DNA from: Meconema thalassinum
Lineage: Eukaryota; Arthropoda; Insecta; Orthoptera; Tettigoniidae
Direction of reading: 5' to 3'
Assembly: GCA_946902985.2 (NCBI GenBank)
Contig: OX336389.2
Coordinates: 345,686,444 to 345,750,443, forward strand
DNA: 64,000 bases
Of the stretch, positions 1 to 9,957 are shown one piece after another. Position 1 is the first letter of the stretch, and each line of letters begins with the position of its first letter. Position numbers and translations under genes: made by a program. The notes under the pieces were generated by a model. That model worked only from the letters and a program-made list of their open reading frames with translations. It was not told the DNA's origin and ran no database searches.

Positions 1-209
1 GTATCCATCACCGTCCATGATTACATTGCCATGGCAATATATAATAATTTTCCCAATGACCAACAAAATAAACGGAAAGCCCCTAAAATCTAGTGACAAC
101 CAACTTTAGAAACATAAGTTACCGAGTTCGGGCCCAAACAAAAGAATAATTATTTAACGGACGGAGAAAGTAGTATGGACTTTCTTACGCCTGGTCGCGC
201 CCATCCCTA
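1..209. other. Unassigned left edge
   Basis: AT-rich sequence with no open frame or repeat that I recognise. Its right edge is where similarity to the block at 59.26 kb starts, so it lies outside the duplicated block. Confidence 0.5.
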
Positions 210-881
210 GCAGAAGGCATGTTCTGCTTATGGTCATGTGTGCTTGTGTTTATTAGCAGATTTTGATACTCATGAGCTTTATTGTTTCATTCCGTTGCAG
301 TATTCTTAATTCAATATATCTTTTAGCTAGATTATCAGAATAGTCCGGTGAAGTACTCTGAGAGCCCAACTTAACCTATAAGAATGGGACAGGCTTTTTT
401 AATTTAACCCTAGAATACTAACATAATTGAATTAATGCTTAATACTAATAATACATTAAATTTACGTATGGTACATTACGAACTTTGGGCTAAGGCACCA
501 ATTAGTTAAATGGTTGAAATTAATATATATTTTGTATGTAACACTATTTACATACACTGAATCCTCTGTGGTCTTTCAGGTTTAATATTCTAAGTTCATA
601 ACCCTGCGTAAGTGTGGCGAAATATTGAACATGATTCGTGTGGCCGGTCTCTAAGACCGGGTATTTTATTTTGTTTATTTATTAAATTGTAAGAATAGAT
701 CAGATTTCACACAAAATGTATTTATTCAAACTCACAGATGGAAAACAGACTTGCAAGTAAAATCAGGCCCATAGAGATAACATAAACAAAGGAAAAATCA
801 GAAAAGGGAATCCCAAGTAAAATCAAATTATTTAAATAGCAAGAACGACAAAAAATAATTTGATACAAATATATCATACCT

Positions 882-1213
882 GAGCCTCCGTGGCTTAGGC
901 GGCAGCACGCCAGCCTCTCACCGCTGGGTCCGTGGTTCAAACCCCGGTCACTCCATGTGAGATCTGTGCTGGACAAAACGGAGGCAGACAGGTTTTTCTC
1001 CGGGTACTCCGGTTTTCCCTGTCAAAATTTCATTCCAGCAACACTCTCCACTATCATTTCATTTCATCTGTCATTATTTAATCATTGCCCCGGAGGAGTG
1101 CGTCTGGCCTCGGCAACCGGCACAGTTCATATCCTCGCCGCTAGATGGGGGCTTCATTCATTCCATTCCTGACCCGGTCGGAGACTGGAAGCAGGCTGTG
1201 GATTTTCATTTTC
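882..1213 (+). mobile_element. tRNA-derived SINE, family F, copy 1
   Basis: A 332-bp insertion flanked by the 11-bp TSD ATATCATACCT (871-881 and 1214-1224). The 5' part is tRNA-like, with an A-box-like GTGGCTTAGGCGG and a B-box-like GGTTCAAACCC. The rest is a family-specific body ending in a TTTTCATTTTCA tail. The equivalent position in the second block (around 59972-59982) is an uninterrupted empty site. A second near-identical copy lies at 9139-9472. Confidence 0.92.
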
Positions 1214-1339
1214 ATATCATACCTATAGTTGTGTCAGTTTTGGAAATGTGGCACATAATAAATCTTGTATAATCCTGTGGCTTATGAAGTAAGGTCGCCC
1301 GTAAACATTGCACATTTATTTTGAAAATTCATTCACAGT

Positions 1340-2980
1340 CTTTGCATAATACTTCTATGTGCCCTAGGCACATGAACTTATTGCACTATCTACAATACTA
1401 TTTTGTTTTTCTGTTCTGCTTCCAAGTACACGTTTGACATCGTCCAAAGAGACGTACAGGCCAATCATCTTGTACCCTTTCAAGCTTGCAGACGACAGCA
1501 ATCCTCTCACGCAGAAGGTGGCTTTGTAAAATGCTCATTCCCAACCCTGTGATAAATTTTCGCCGTACTATATTCTGGGTTGGTGCGTTCTGACTTATAA
1601 TAACTTGACTGTTTGTGCCAGCAATGTTTATCAGAGAATAAAATACCACAATGATAGGCCAACGTCTTGTATTTCTGGCCCAGCATAATTTGCAGAGAGC
1701 TGGTCTGCGACATCGACACCGTCTTTAGTTTTATTGTAGTCCAAAATCATATCTGATTTCTCTGTTTCTTCATCGACGAAGTCATCATAGTGCATCGATA
1801 AAATTAGTAACACATTCTTTCGTTTGTTAGGAATATATGACAGACGAGTACAATCTTCATGAAATCCAAAGATGTTGGATGGGGTAGGACTGGACTGTCC
1901 TTGAGTGAATCGAGGTGGAAGCTGGCGCTTGATTTTTCAAATGGTGCCTAGCAGCATGAGTTTGTATTGACTGGTCAATATTTCACAGAGCTCAACGCTG
2001 GTGAACCAGTTGTCCACTGTAACGTTTCATTCTCGTCCCGGAAATTGCTGTATTAGTCTCTCCATTGCATTCTTCGGGCTGTTACAGCATACTGTGATCC
2101 TTCTGGCTGTTTTCCAACGTAGACTTCCATTTTTTAAGTATAAAATACCTTTGCATCACACAAGGCATATATACCTTGATGCCGTACTTGTTAGGTTTCG
2201 AAGGTCTGTACTTCCGGAAAGCAGCCTTTCCCTTGAAACCTAATAGCATTTCATCAATTGTAACAAACTGACTCAAGCTGAAATATTGTACACACATGTG
2301 AACAAATTCGAACAGATCACGAATTGGAGCCAATCTATCTGACAGTAGCCTCTGCTGCCTGGTCTCAATATTGTCAAAACTTATATGGCTAAGTAGGAAA
2401 GAGAAACATTGCTAAGACATAACTAGCCGAAAGATTTCTGGGAAGTTTCCATCTGTAAAGAACAGTTCTTCTAAATTTAACCTATTAGAAGGTCCAAGAG
2501 AGCTTCCATGTCATTACAGTCGACCTCACAAACGTGATATTCTTGATTATATTTTCTTTTGCGTGAGTGGTAATATGTTGGTTTGTAAATTTTACAATAA
2601 TTTCCATTATCTCTCGATCAAAGAAATGTCTCCAAACCTCGAGAGGATAGGTCTTTCCTCTAACTTATCCTCTGACACCTGGAAGGTGCGTTATAATATT
2701 CTTCTGACTTGTTCTAATATTTTTGGGAGGGGGATAAATTTTCCGCTTCGTGTAATCCCTACCATAATAAATGTAAAGAGTCTTCACCTCCGTGATAATA
2801 ATGCCGTCGCAAGGATTCTGCATCCTCATCAGGATTCAAATCTCGTTCACTTTTCGAATTCTCTTCTCGAACTTCCAGCACGTCCTCTTCGTCATCTTCT
2901 GAAGAATCATCATGTTTCTGGTTCAGAATCAGTGGAAACAGTTTCAAGTAGCCTTTGCAATCATTTTTGTTCTCTTTCAT
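1340..2980 (-). pseudogene. piggyBac transposase, broken
   Basis: Cut-and-paste transposase of the DDE_Tnp_1_7 type, readable only in pieces on the minus strand. The N-terminal acidic segment starts at an ATG at 2980. A core piece (about 2333-2082) has TIDEMLLGFKGK followed by FRKYRPSKPNKYGIKVY, the usual stretch around a catalytic Asp. A later piece (about 1720) reads YNKTKDGVDVADQ, typical near the last catalytic Asp. The end (1450-1340) has spaced Cys pairs ending in a CxxH...CxxC pattern, as in the piggyBac C-terminal zinc-binding domain. Frameshifts and a deletion near 2485 separate the pieces. The second-block copy keeps about 30 bp lost here. Confidence 0.88.
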
Positions 2981-3337
2981 AGCCCATTTTACCTAAAATA
3001 CAGTAAAATATAGGCTTGAACAAATAGTTCGATAACTCTTCGATATGAAAGCAAAAATCATCTCACGAAATAAGCCATAATAAAAATATACAAATTACCT
3101 CATAGGTACACTGAACGTAACGCAAAAAGTGTTGCTGGTCTCAGGAACCATGTCGTAGTGAGTTGTCACAATGGTCAATTTCCCATGACTGGCAATATTA
3201 GTTGCACGTGCGGGGTCGCAACAGAGGAAGGTACAACAAAGTACAGCTTCTTAGCCTCAACAGTCGGAAATTTAAATAGCATTGTTGTGAGGCCCGGAAC
3301 AAGAGACCGTGCCACACTTATGCAGGGTTAAATACAA

Positions 3338-3711
3338 TAATAATATCGTATGGCCTCGGGTGCCTGGTGCAAGCTTTGTTAATTGACACCCAGAGGGTAG
3401 CTTGCATGTCGAATTTCGTCGTTTCTTTGAACGCTATGAAAGTCAAGGAGGTTAGATATCTAAACTCCTTGGACACTACAGCGCTTTCAAGTAGAATGGA
3501 GGAACTTTGTGTTGGCGGAAAATCCCGAGATTAATTTTGCCATTGAAAACGGCCTACTGAATTCAAATGGGTTCTTTAACATGCCAACAACGTATGACAT
3601 GAGTGTCGTGATTTTTGTCGCCTTCAAAAATCACTTACCATGGCCAGGAGCGAACCTGCAATCTTGGGGTTGGTAGTCCGACACTATAACCACTCACCCA
3701 CCGTGGCAAGC
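3338..3711 (-). mobile_element. tRNA-derived SINE, family G
   Basis: A 374-bp insertion flanked by the 12-bp TSD GGTTAAATACAA (3326-3337 and 3712-3723). The tRNA-like head is at the right end, so the SINE is on the minus strand; on that strand it has an A-box-like GTGGGTGAGTGGTTATAGTG and a B-box-like GCAGGTTCGCTCC. The TSD overlaps the TTAA target of the piggyBac right end. The second block has the unoccupied site at about 62104-62115. Confidence 0.9.
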
Positions 3712-3723
3712 GGTTAAATACAA

Positions 3724-4264
3724 GAAATACAGAAGTCGCGTACTTTGACGTAAATAGCAGTATGTAATCTCTCCAGCCCTGTCTCTGGTTTTTATGAGGT
3801 TGTTTTTATAATCCCTCTGAAGTGATGTCACATATCTACATGAAATTCCCTACCTCTTTGTTATTGTCATGGAGAAACCAATATGTTGTTAAATTCAAGG
3901 ATAATTTCAAGGCAATTCCTTGTCCCATGATTATGCTTCTAGAACTGATAGTCATTAATAACAAAAGCATTGACATCACCATAGACCAGCAGAAGCACTG
4001 CTGGAACAGATATAGAGGGGATTCTAAGCAGTTAAATTATTCATACATGTAAATTTTACATATGATAGTATTGTAGGCTTAATCACTTATTTACATAGGT
4101 CCCAATGAGCCAGAGCTCAAGTACTCGGAGCATCAGAAATAACTCTCGAATTTCAAACATAAATAACACAGCAACGCAACACGAAATTTACAAATTTATT
4201 GCGCAGTTTAAAAGAGGAATGTTGTCCATTTATGATATCTAGCACCCTTATTGGCCACAGCGCT
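3724..4264. other. Non-coding part of the duplicated block
   Basis: No domain is recognisable; the open frame at 3822-4052 is conserved in the second block only as part of general sequence similarity. From about 4140 the sequence probably belongs to the 5' part of the mariner-like element that follows. Confidence 0.4.
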
Positions 4265-4925
4265 TAAGCAGGTATTATTGGCGATGTGTGTGTGGCCTTG
4301 GAGAATACGTGCATCGCCTCGTCTCATCATTCGCTAGCATGGCGTGTTTGAAAGGAACTGGTTCGAGTGTTAAAGCGAATCCATGTGGTAGGCCTCGTGG
4401 CATTAGAGAACATCCATGCAGTGAGGCATTCCCTCCTCAAAGTAAGCACGCACGTGCTATGCGACTCTCAGATCGCACCGTACGGAGACTTTTACACACC
4501 GCTATGAAGTTCCGTATAAAATGGTGGGTGTGCAGGAACTCTGTGAATGTGATTGGGCCAACCGCAGAGGGTGTTGTGAGACTATCCTGGAAGCTGTGTC
4601 AGCTGACTCCAGGCTACTGGAAAGTGATGAAGCGCACTTTCATTTGTCGGGCTACGTTAGTAAACAAAATTTTCGGTACTGGTCCGCAACCAATCCTAGA
4701 CAGAACCTCCACAGCGAACGTGTGACTGTTTGGTGCGCTGTCCTTGATTTTAGAATTGTAGGCCCTTACCATTCTGAAGAGAAGGCCAAAACTGTGACAG
4801 TAACATCTGCACGTTACGTACGACTTATGAAATCCTCCTGTGTTGTTTCAAAAAGATGGTGCCACTGCACCTGTATGCACACTGCCGCAAAGGTTTCTGA
4901 ATTAGAAAAAACATTTGGTAGTAGG
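4265..4925 (+). pseudogene. Tc1/mariner-type (DUF4817-like) transposase relic, copy 1
   Basis: Pieces of a DDE transposase in shifting frames. The first holds a GRPR-type AT-hook-like motif, then RLSDRTVRRLLH, the second helix-turn-helix of the DNA-binding region. The next holds DWANRRGCCE and DEAHFHLSGYVSKQNFRYW, the block around the first catalytic Asp of a transposase group common in insects, then SERVTVWCAVLDF. Near 4845 a third frame gives FQKDGATAP, equivalent to the FQQDGATAH block with the second catalytic Asp. Frameshifts separate these pieces and the C-terminus is not seen. The same relic occurs at 62670-63320. Confidence 0.82.
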
Positions 4926-4984
4926 TAGCATACGAGTAGTTTCAATTAATGATTGTCGGCCAGCGAATCGTTTCAGGAGAGTCC

Positions 4985-5112
4985 TGTAAGCGTTCATATA
5001 CAATTCCGCCAATTGCGATGAAACTTTGGTGAGTTGTTGTGCACACTCCCACCATTTTTTCTGAAAAAGTAAATCCATTTTACATTAGATGGCACACGAG
5101 TAGTTTCAACAA
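4985..5112 (+). repeat. Dispersed module ending in GTTTCAACAAATG
   Basis: A stretch of about 125 bp containing CGATGAAACTTTGGTGAGTTG, AAGTAAATCCATTTTACA and AGTTTCAACAAATG-like segments. It recurs at 63383-63511 (second block) and, more diverged and in tandem, at 45270-45725. It is probably the non-coding tail of the same transposon family as the preceding relic. Confidence 0.7.
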
Positions 5113-5270
5113 ATGCTGACATGGTCAGCTGTATGTGGCGTGCTCATGCGTCGGAAAACCTTCGGATTTATTTATATATGCACCAGACCGAAAAACAAAG
5201 AATATTGTTTATCCGACGGCACTCCAGTAAACGTAATTGCAATTCAAACACTTATTCTTATTCTTTCTTG

Positions 5271-5560
5271 GGCTGGCTGTATGGCTCAGCGGTAATGTTC
5301 TCGCCTGCTGCGACCAAAGTTGCAGGATCAAATCCTGGTGCAGCCAGTTGGCATTTGAGGGTGCGCAAATGTGAGGGGGCCATGCCGGTAGATTTACTGG
5401 CACGATAAAGACTTTGGGCCAAAATTCCATCAGCCCGGCGTCTCTAAAAGCCGCAGTAGTTAAGAGAGACGTAAAACCAATAACATTATCATCTTCCATT
5501 CTTTCTATCTGTCTTTGATTGGCATCGCCATCCATGCCGGGTATAGCCAGTATAATATAA
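5271..5560 (+). mobile_element. tRNA-derived SINE, family E, copy 1
   Basis: Head with an A-box-like TGGCTCAGCGGTAATG and a B-box-like AGGATCAAATCC, followed by a body resembling other insect tRNA SINEs and a pyrimidine-rich CTTTCTATCTGTCTTTGATT end. It occurs in both duplicated blocks (second copy 63663-63925), so it predates the duplication. I did not find a clean TSD. Confidence 0.75.
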
Positions 5561-6354
5561 AAATAATTTTGTGAAAATTACATATTTCTAAATAGTTGGT
5601 ATTTGTATATTCCTGTAAATTAGTCTAAAATATTTTTCTTTAAAAACAAAAGATATGGTCTATGAGGTGAATTAAGGCTCTTCGCGGAGTGGTTGGAATA
5701 TGTACTCTATTTATCTTCTTGCTCCAATGGAAATTTTGAAGTGATATGGAAATGTTTACGGTCCTTGATACTATTATCTATGAACAACCTCACAAAGATA
5801 CTCAAACATCCTGTAAGAAAATTACCTCTAGCTTTCAGTCATCCATACAGTCCCAAATGTTCAAGAAACATTAACATTATTTACAGAAAATTAAAAACTA
5901 TCTACAGTAAACAGAAACCTGGAGACACATAAAATGTGTACAAAAGGGAAAAAATATACAGTAAATGAAAAGCTAGAAAAAAGTAGTTCCAGAAATGGGA
6001 AAAATTATATATACGGAAGTGACATTCGAGGATCTAAAAACAAAAGATTGCATTACTTCACTCGCTCGTACATTCAATCGAAAAATCAATCAACTATTCA
6101 TTCTTCCTCATATTCAATCAATATAACAACAAACCATTCAAACTCAAATAGAAATGAACACAATATGTATTACAAAATATTACAGCTCATCTTCTCATAT
6201 CAGTTGACGGAGAGCCGAAGTGAATATTAGCAGTCCTACTACTCTTGATCAAGCAGTATGTTGACTGCAAGGGGATGAGACATGAATTTTTGTGAACATT
6301 AATTCTCAATCTGACCCTATCAAACTTCTACTTCTGTTTTTGAAAATCTCACAT
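5561..6354. other. Unassigned AT-rich stretch
   Basis: Open frames at 5693-5932 and 5934-6230 are adjacent but low in complexity and match no domain that I know. I see no TSDs, inverted ends or RNA motifs. Confidence 0.4.
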
Positions 6355-6430
6355 GCATTGACCGGGAATCGAACCCGGTCCTCCTTGGTGAGAGGCAAAC
6401 AGCTTGATTGCTGCACCTCCATGCCCTCGG
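6355..6430 (-). repeat. tRNA-like SINE head
   Basis: On the minus strand a tRNA-like segment carries a clear B box (GGGTTCGATTCCC) and an A-box-like region, followed by TGCATGTGAGATTTT. A similar head lies at 42712-42795. It is not a functional tRNA gene: the acceptor arms do not pair. Confidence 0.6.
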
Positions 6431-6934
6431 TATAATTTTAAGGTGGTCTGTCTAATATCACAGCAAGATGGGGTGCACAAGGACCTTTCTGCATATTGTG
6501 CTTGCATTAAATTATGGTGTAGGCCTATTTGTTCTAATTTAAGTTAATGGCATTCCCCACTTCGTGGCATTCTTTTTCTTCTTCTACTTCTTCGCCTTTT
6601 GAGACACATAGGATCACTTTAACCAACCATTCGTTCGTCGACTTGTAGGAACTGTACGGGCCTTGCGGTCCTCCCAGTACTTCTTCATGCGTATTGATCG
6701 TCTTGCCTTTTCTTGGGCGGAAAATATTCTTGTTGGAATTTTCTTTCTTTGTGAGTGGACAATGAAAAGTCATATTTTTCTTCGTGGCATTCAATATGAG
6801 TACTAAAATCAAGGCTTCAGGTGCCTTGAGGTGGCTGGTAAGGCCTATTATACTCCTCCAGAGCAATGAAGAATGTATTATTATTGAAAATAATTCATAT
6901 TCTGCCTTCTGTGTACGTATTGAGACTTTAGATC
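6431..6934. other. Unassigned stretch
   Basis: A minus-strand open frame of 110 codons (6534-6866) has no recognisable domain. One TAGGCCTA palindrome lies at 6520. Confidence 0.35.
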
Positions 6935-7255
6935 CAGATGACTTGGCTGTGCCAAGACATATAATATGGTCTGAGGGCTGAGACTAGATAAACTCAATCT
7001 CATGATGCAGAACTGAGAAGAGATGGGTTCAGTTTCCATCTTAGCCAACCTAAAAACTTTTTCCCACCTCTACCACAGGTAAATGCTGGTGTGGTTCCTA
7101 AATTAAGGCCATGGCCACCTCCTTCCAAACCCTAGCCTCCAATACAAATTCACTTACAGCCTCACAATGACACAGGTTTTCAGACAGATTACACACCAAC
7201 TACATGGGGTTACATGATCACAATGTCGCAAGACCCCTTAATGAATGAACAATAT
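6935..7255 (+). repeat. SINE family D, old copy
   Basis: Diverged version of the SINE seen intact at 51109-51485. It shares the GAAGAGATGGGTTCAGTTTCC region, the CAGGTAAATGCTGGTGTGG segment, the CACAATGACACAGGTTTTCAG segment and the ACATGGGGTTACATGATCAC end. The tRNA-like head is degraded. Confidence 0.7.
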
Positions 7256-7284
7256 TATTAAGAGTGGTATGTTAACTTAATATT

Positions 7285-7550
7285 TTTCTCTCACAGGTTT
7301 GCAATGCACATGGCTCTACCATTCAATGACAGTTCTCGACTGGGAAAATGACTTCATGAAATTCAATGTTGCTCTTTTTATGAAAATGTTATGTGGATTT
7401 TATTTCTTTAAAAAATAGAAAAGAAGAATATATACTATGTGTGGTACAGCATATGCACTTATTTTTGTCCCGATATCATTCCTTCAGAATTCCTTATGCA
7501 CATCCTGATTCCTTCCAGTATCATATTTCATTCAACAGTAGTTAATTATT
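7285..7550 (+). repeat. Diverged repeat pair, member 1
   Basis: Alignable by eye with 54585-54820: a pyrimidine tract ending in CAG followed by GTTTGCAATG (GTCTGTAATG in the other copy), then matching segments up to TCCTTATGCACATCCTGATTCC (TCCTTATTTACATCCTGATTTCC). No coding potential is shared. Family unknown. Confidence 0.5.
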
Positions 7551-7889
7551 TTATGCTGTATAGTGGTTCACGGTGTAGTCACGTCCTAGTTCGTGAACCA
7601 TGGGCAACAGCTGAGTAACCTAGTAAGGGGTCCTGACAGTCTGGATACCAGTTACTATGGAATGAGTGGGCATCTTGGACATATTCTGAGTCATGGCCCT
7701 CCAACTCCCTTGTTTATTCCCTGAGGTGAAACTAGTGAGGCCCTGTGTAAGTAAGGCTAGCAACCTGCTTCACGTGCACTTCTTAAACCTGCTAAAAATG
7801 TCTTGAGCATGCCTCGGACCTAAGGGAGTGATCAGGGACTCCTTGGAAACGAACGAGCAATAGATCGGGTATTCGATGAGGTGCTATTA

Positions 7890-8484
7890 ATATCGACGGG
7901 GCTTATGGAAGGAAGAAAGTAAAGCTAGCTGAGTCAGCATTTAGGAAGGAATTGGATATTCTAGGGATTAGTAAAGTTCAGATAAAGAGAGCTAGAGAGG
8001 AGGAAGTAGGAGATTACAAGGTGTACCTGTCAGGTGTAAAACGAGACGGGGCAAAGTAGGGAGTAGGGTTGTATGTCAAGAGAACCTTAGAGCGTAACAT
8101 AGTTTTTGTGAGGTATGTAAATGAACAATTAATGTGGATAGATTTGGAAATTTCAGGATAGTTTCAGTATACGCTCCAAATGAAGGGGCTGAATATGACG
8201 AAGTCATATTTTATGAGGCTCTGAGTGATATGGTAGTGCGAGTTTAACAATAAAGATAGTGTAGTACTGATGGGAGATTTCAATGCTAGAATAGAAAATA
8301 GGACCGAGGGGTATGAGCAGGTAATGGGTAAGTGGAATGATGATAGAGAAGCGAACACCAATGGAGAATATTTACTAGACTTATGTGCTAACATGGGGTT
8401 AGCTGTTGCGAACTCATTCACGAAGCACAAGGAGATTCACAGATACCAAGTCGATAATACACTATATCATTACTGACTTTCAAT
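7890..8484 (+). pseudogene. LINE-B endonuclease (EEP fold), interrupted
   Basis: Exonuclease-endonuclease-phosphatase domain that nicks the target DNA during target-primed reverse transcription. Visible motifs are ELDILGISKVQIKR at the start, a VSVYAPNEG strand and the MGDFNARI metal-site motif (8270-8290), then GEYLLDLCANMGLAVANSF. In-frame stops occur near 8055 and 8158. The frame is cut by the CR1-like insertion and resumes at 13456, where the first bases after the break read ITDFQFRKLL and then DHKLI, the SDH-type end of the domain. Confidence 0.82.
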
Positions 8485-8547
8485 GTATAATGTAATGAGA
8501 GCAGCCAATGGCCAAAATATACATAATCAGTTAGTACAACCTAGAAC

Positions 8548-9949
8548 ATGGCGGTTAACGGTCGAGATTTTTCTCCGAGCGAAAAGTTCGAAAATAACGT
8601 GTGTGTGATGTGTAATGGATGTAAAAACGATAGTAGGGCCAGTCTTGAAGTTTGTGAAACATGCGTGTTTAAGAATGCGTTCGCAAGTGAAGTGCCAAAT
8701 TCGGAAGACGATGAAGTTTCAGATAACCTCACTTCGACCGCATCGCATCTACGGTTCAGAATAAAATCTCTGGAGCTCGAGCTATTCTCAAAAGACGAAA
8801 TAATCAAGATGATATCAATTGATTTAGAAAATGCTCTCCTGGAACTGAAGGGCTTAAAGGAAGGTAGGGCAAATATTAAGATACCGGGAGAACATGGTAG
8901 GGATTATACAGAGGTTAAGTCAAAAAATCTTAGGCATACCAGGCCTCATGTAACAGGCAATGGATCTTCACATAAAGGCATCGCAACAGCGAATAGATTT
9001 CAGATCTTAGGGTCAGAAGATGACGTAGTCAACACAGAATGTAACCTTCCTATGGTTTCGGAAAGTCAAAGGAAATCCCGTCGGCGATCGAAGCGTAAAC
9101 ATGCCCGTACGGTAATAATAGGTGATTCAATGGTGAGGGAAGCCTCCGTGGCTTAGGCGGCAGCACGCCGGCCTCTCACCGCTGGGTCTGTGGTTCAAAT
9201 CCCGGTCACTCCATGTGAGATCTGTGCTGGACAAAACGGAGGCAGACAGGTTTTTCTCCGGGTACTCCGGTTTTCCCTGTCAAAATTTCATTCCAGCAAC
9301 ACTCTCCACTATCATCTCATTTCATCTGTCATTCATTTAATCATTGCCCCAGAGGAGTGCGTCAGGCCTCGGCAGCCGGCACAATTCATATCCTCGCCGC
9401 TAGATGGGGGCTTCATTCATTCCATTCCTGACCCGGTCGGAGACTGGAAGCAGGCTGTGGATTTTCATTCATTTCAATGGTGAGGAATGTTGGGCCTGAA
9501 ATTGAAGAAGGAATCACATATTGCTATCCGGGCATGCAAGTGGGACAACTGACAGCACATGTGAACAATAATAAAATAAAGGAAACACCCGAGACGTTAA
9601 TTATCCACGTTGGTACAAACGACATTCTAAACTCAACAACACCCAGTGATATAATGGCCGAGGCTGATACTCTTATTGCGACAGTAACTTAAAAGTGAAG
9701 TTTCCGGAGACAAAGCTTTGTCTCAGTGGAGTGTTATATAGGAATGATGTCGACTACCGCTATGTGGATGCTGTAAATTCCACACTAGACTGGCTGTATC
9801 GCAATGGAGACGTCCTTTTTGTCGATGCAAATGGATGGCTTAATGACTATGATTTTAGTACAGATGGGTTACACCTCAATAGGAAAGGGACCTCTAAGTT
9901 CGGTAAACTGCTGAATAGGATATCTAAGAAAATGCTTTCGGGAAACTAA
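8548..9949 (+). pseudogene. CR1-like ORF1 with SGNH hydrolase domain, SINE-disrupted
   Basis: ORF1 protein of a CR1-group LINE. Residues 20-40 form a Cys cluster (CVMCNGC...CETC), followed by a leucine-rich stretch (about 68-110) likely to form a coiled coil and a basic segment (SRRRSKRKHAR). A C-terminal SGNH-hydrolase-like domain follows: block I GDSMV just before the SINE, block III GTND (about 9620) and block V DGLHLN (about 9865) carry the Ser, the Asn and the Asp/His expected of the fold. The SINE at 9139-9472 splits block I from the rest and a further frameshift lies near 9690. In relatives this domain is thought to act in RNA or lipid interactions; the role here is inferred. Confidence 0.86.
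9139..9472 (+). mobile_element. tRNA-derived SINE, family F, copy 2
   Basis: A 334-bp insertion in CR1-like ORF1, flanked by the 13-bp TSD TTCAATGGTGAGG (9126-9138 and 9473-9485). The sequence is near-identical to the copy at 882-1213, including the GTGGCTTAGGCGG A-box-like and GGTTCAAATCC B-box-like motifs. Its presence inside a LINE with an intact ORF2 suggests that it is fairly young. Confidence 0.93.
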
Positions 9950-9957
9950 TTCAGAAA

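Larger units (their letters stand above)
602..3327 (-). mobile_element. piggyBac-like DNA transposon, copy 1
   Basis: Left terminal inverted repeat CCCTGCGTAAGTGTGGC at 602-618 and right TIR at 3311-3327 (one mismatch) bracket a minus-strand piggyBac transposase relic. The right end has the TTAA target at 3328-3331; on the left it has decayed to ATAA (598-601). A short perfect hairpin lies just inside the left end (644-660, stem CCGGTCT, loop 3 nt), like the subterminal inverted repeats of this superfamily. The element carries one SINE inside (882-1213) and another abutting its right target site (3338-3711). It is inactive because the transposase frame is broken. Confidence 0.9.
210..5616 (+). 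repeat. Duplicated block, copy 1
   Basis: The sequence from about 210 to 5616 matches 59262-64000 in the same orientation, apart from scattered substitutions and small indels and two SINE insertions present only here. The match covers a piggyBac element with both flanks, a Tc1/mariner-type relic and a tRNA SINE, so the similarity is not just that of one transposon family. The second copy runs off the window end, so the true right boundary is unknown. It is either a segmental duplication about 59 kb apart, a larger uncharacterised element, or an assembly that placed two haplotypes in a row. Confidence 0.9.

Noticed and set aside
6355..6430. Functional tRNA gene
   Set aside because: It has A and B boxes but no pairing acceptor stem, and the sequence recurs as a SINE head.
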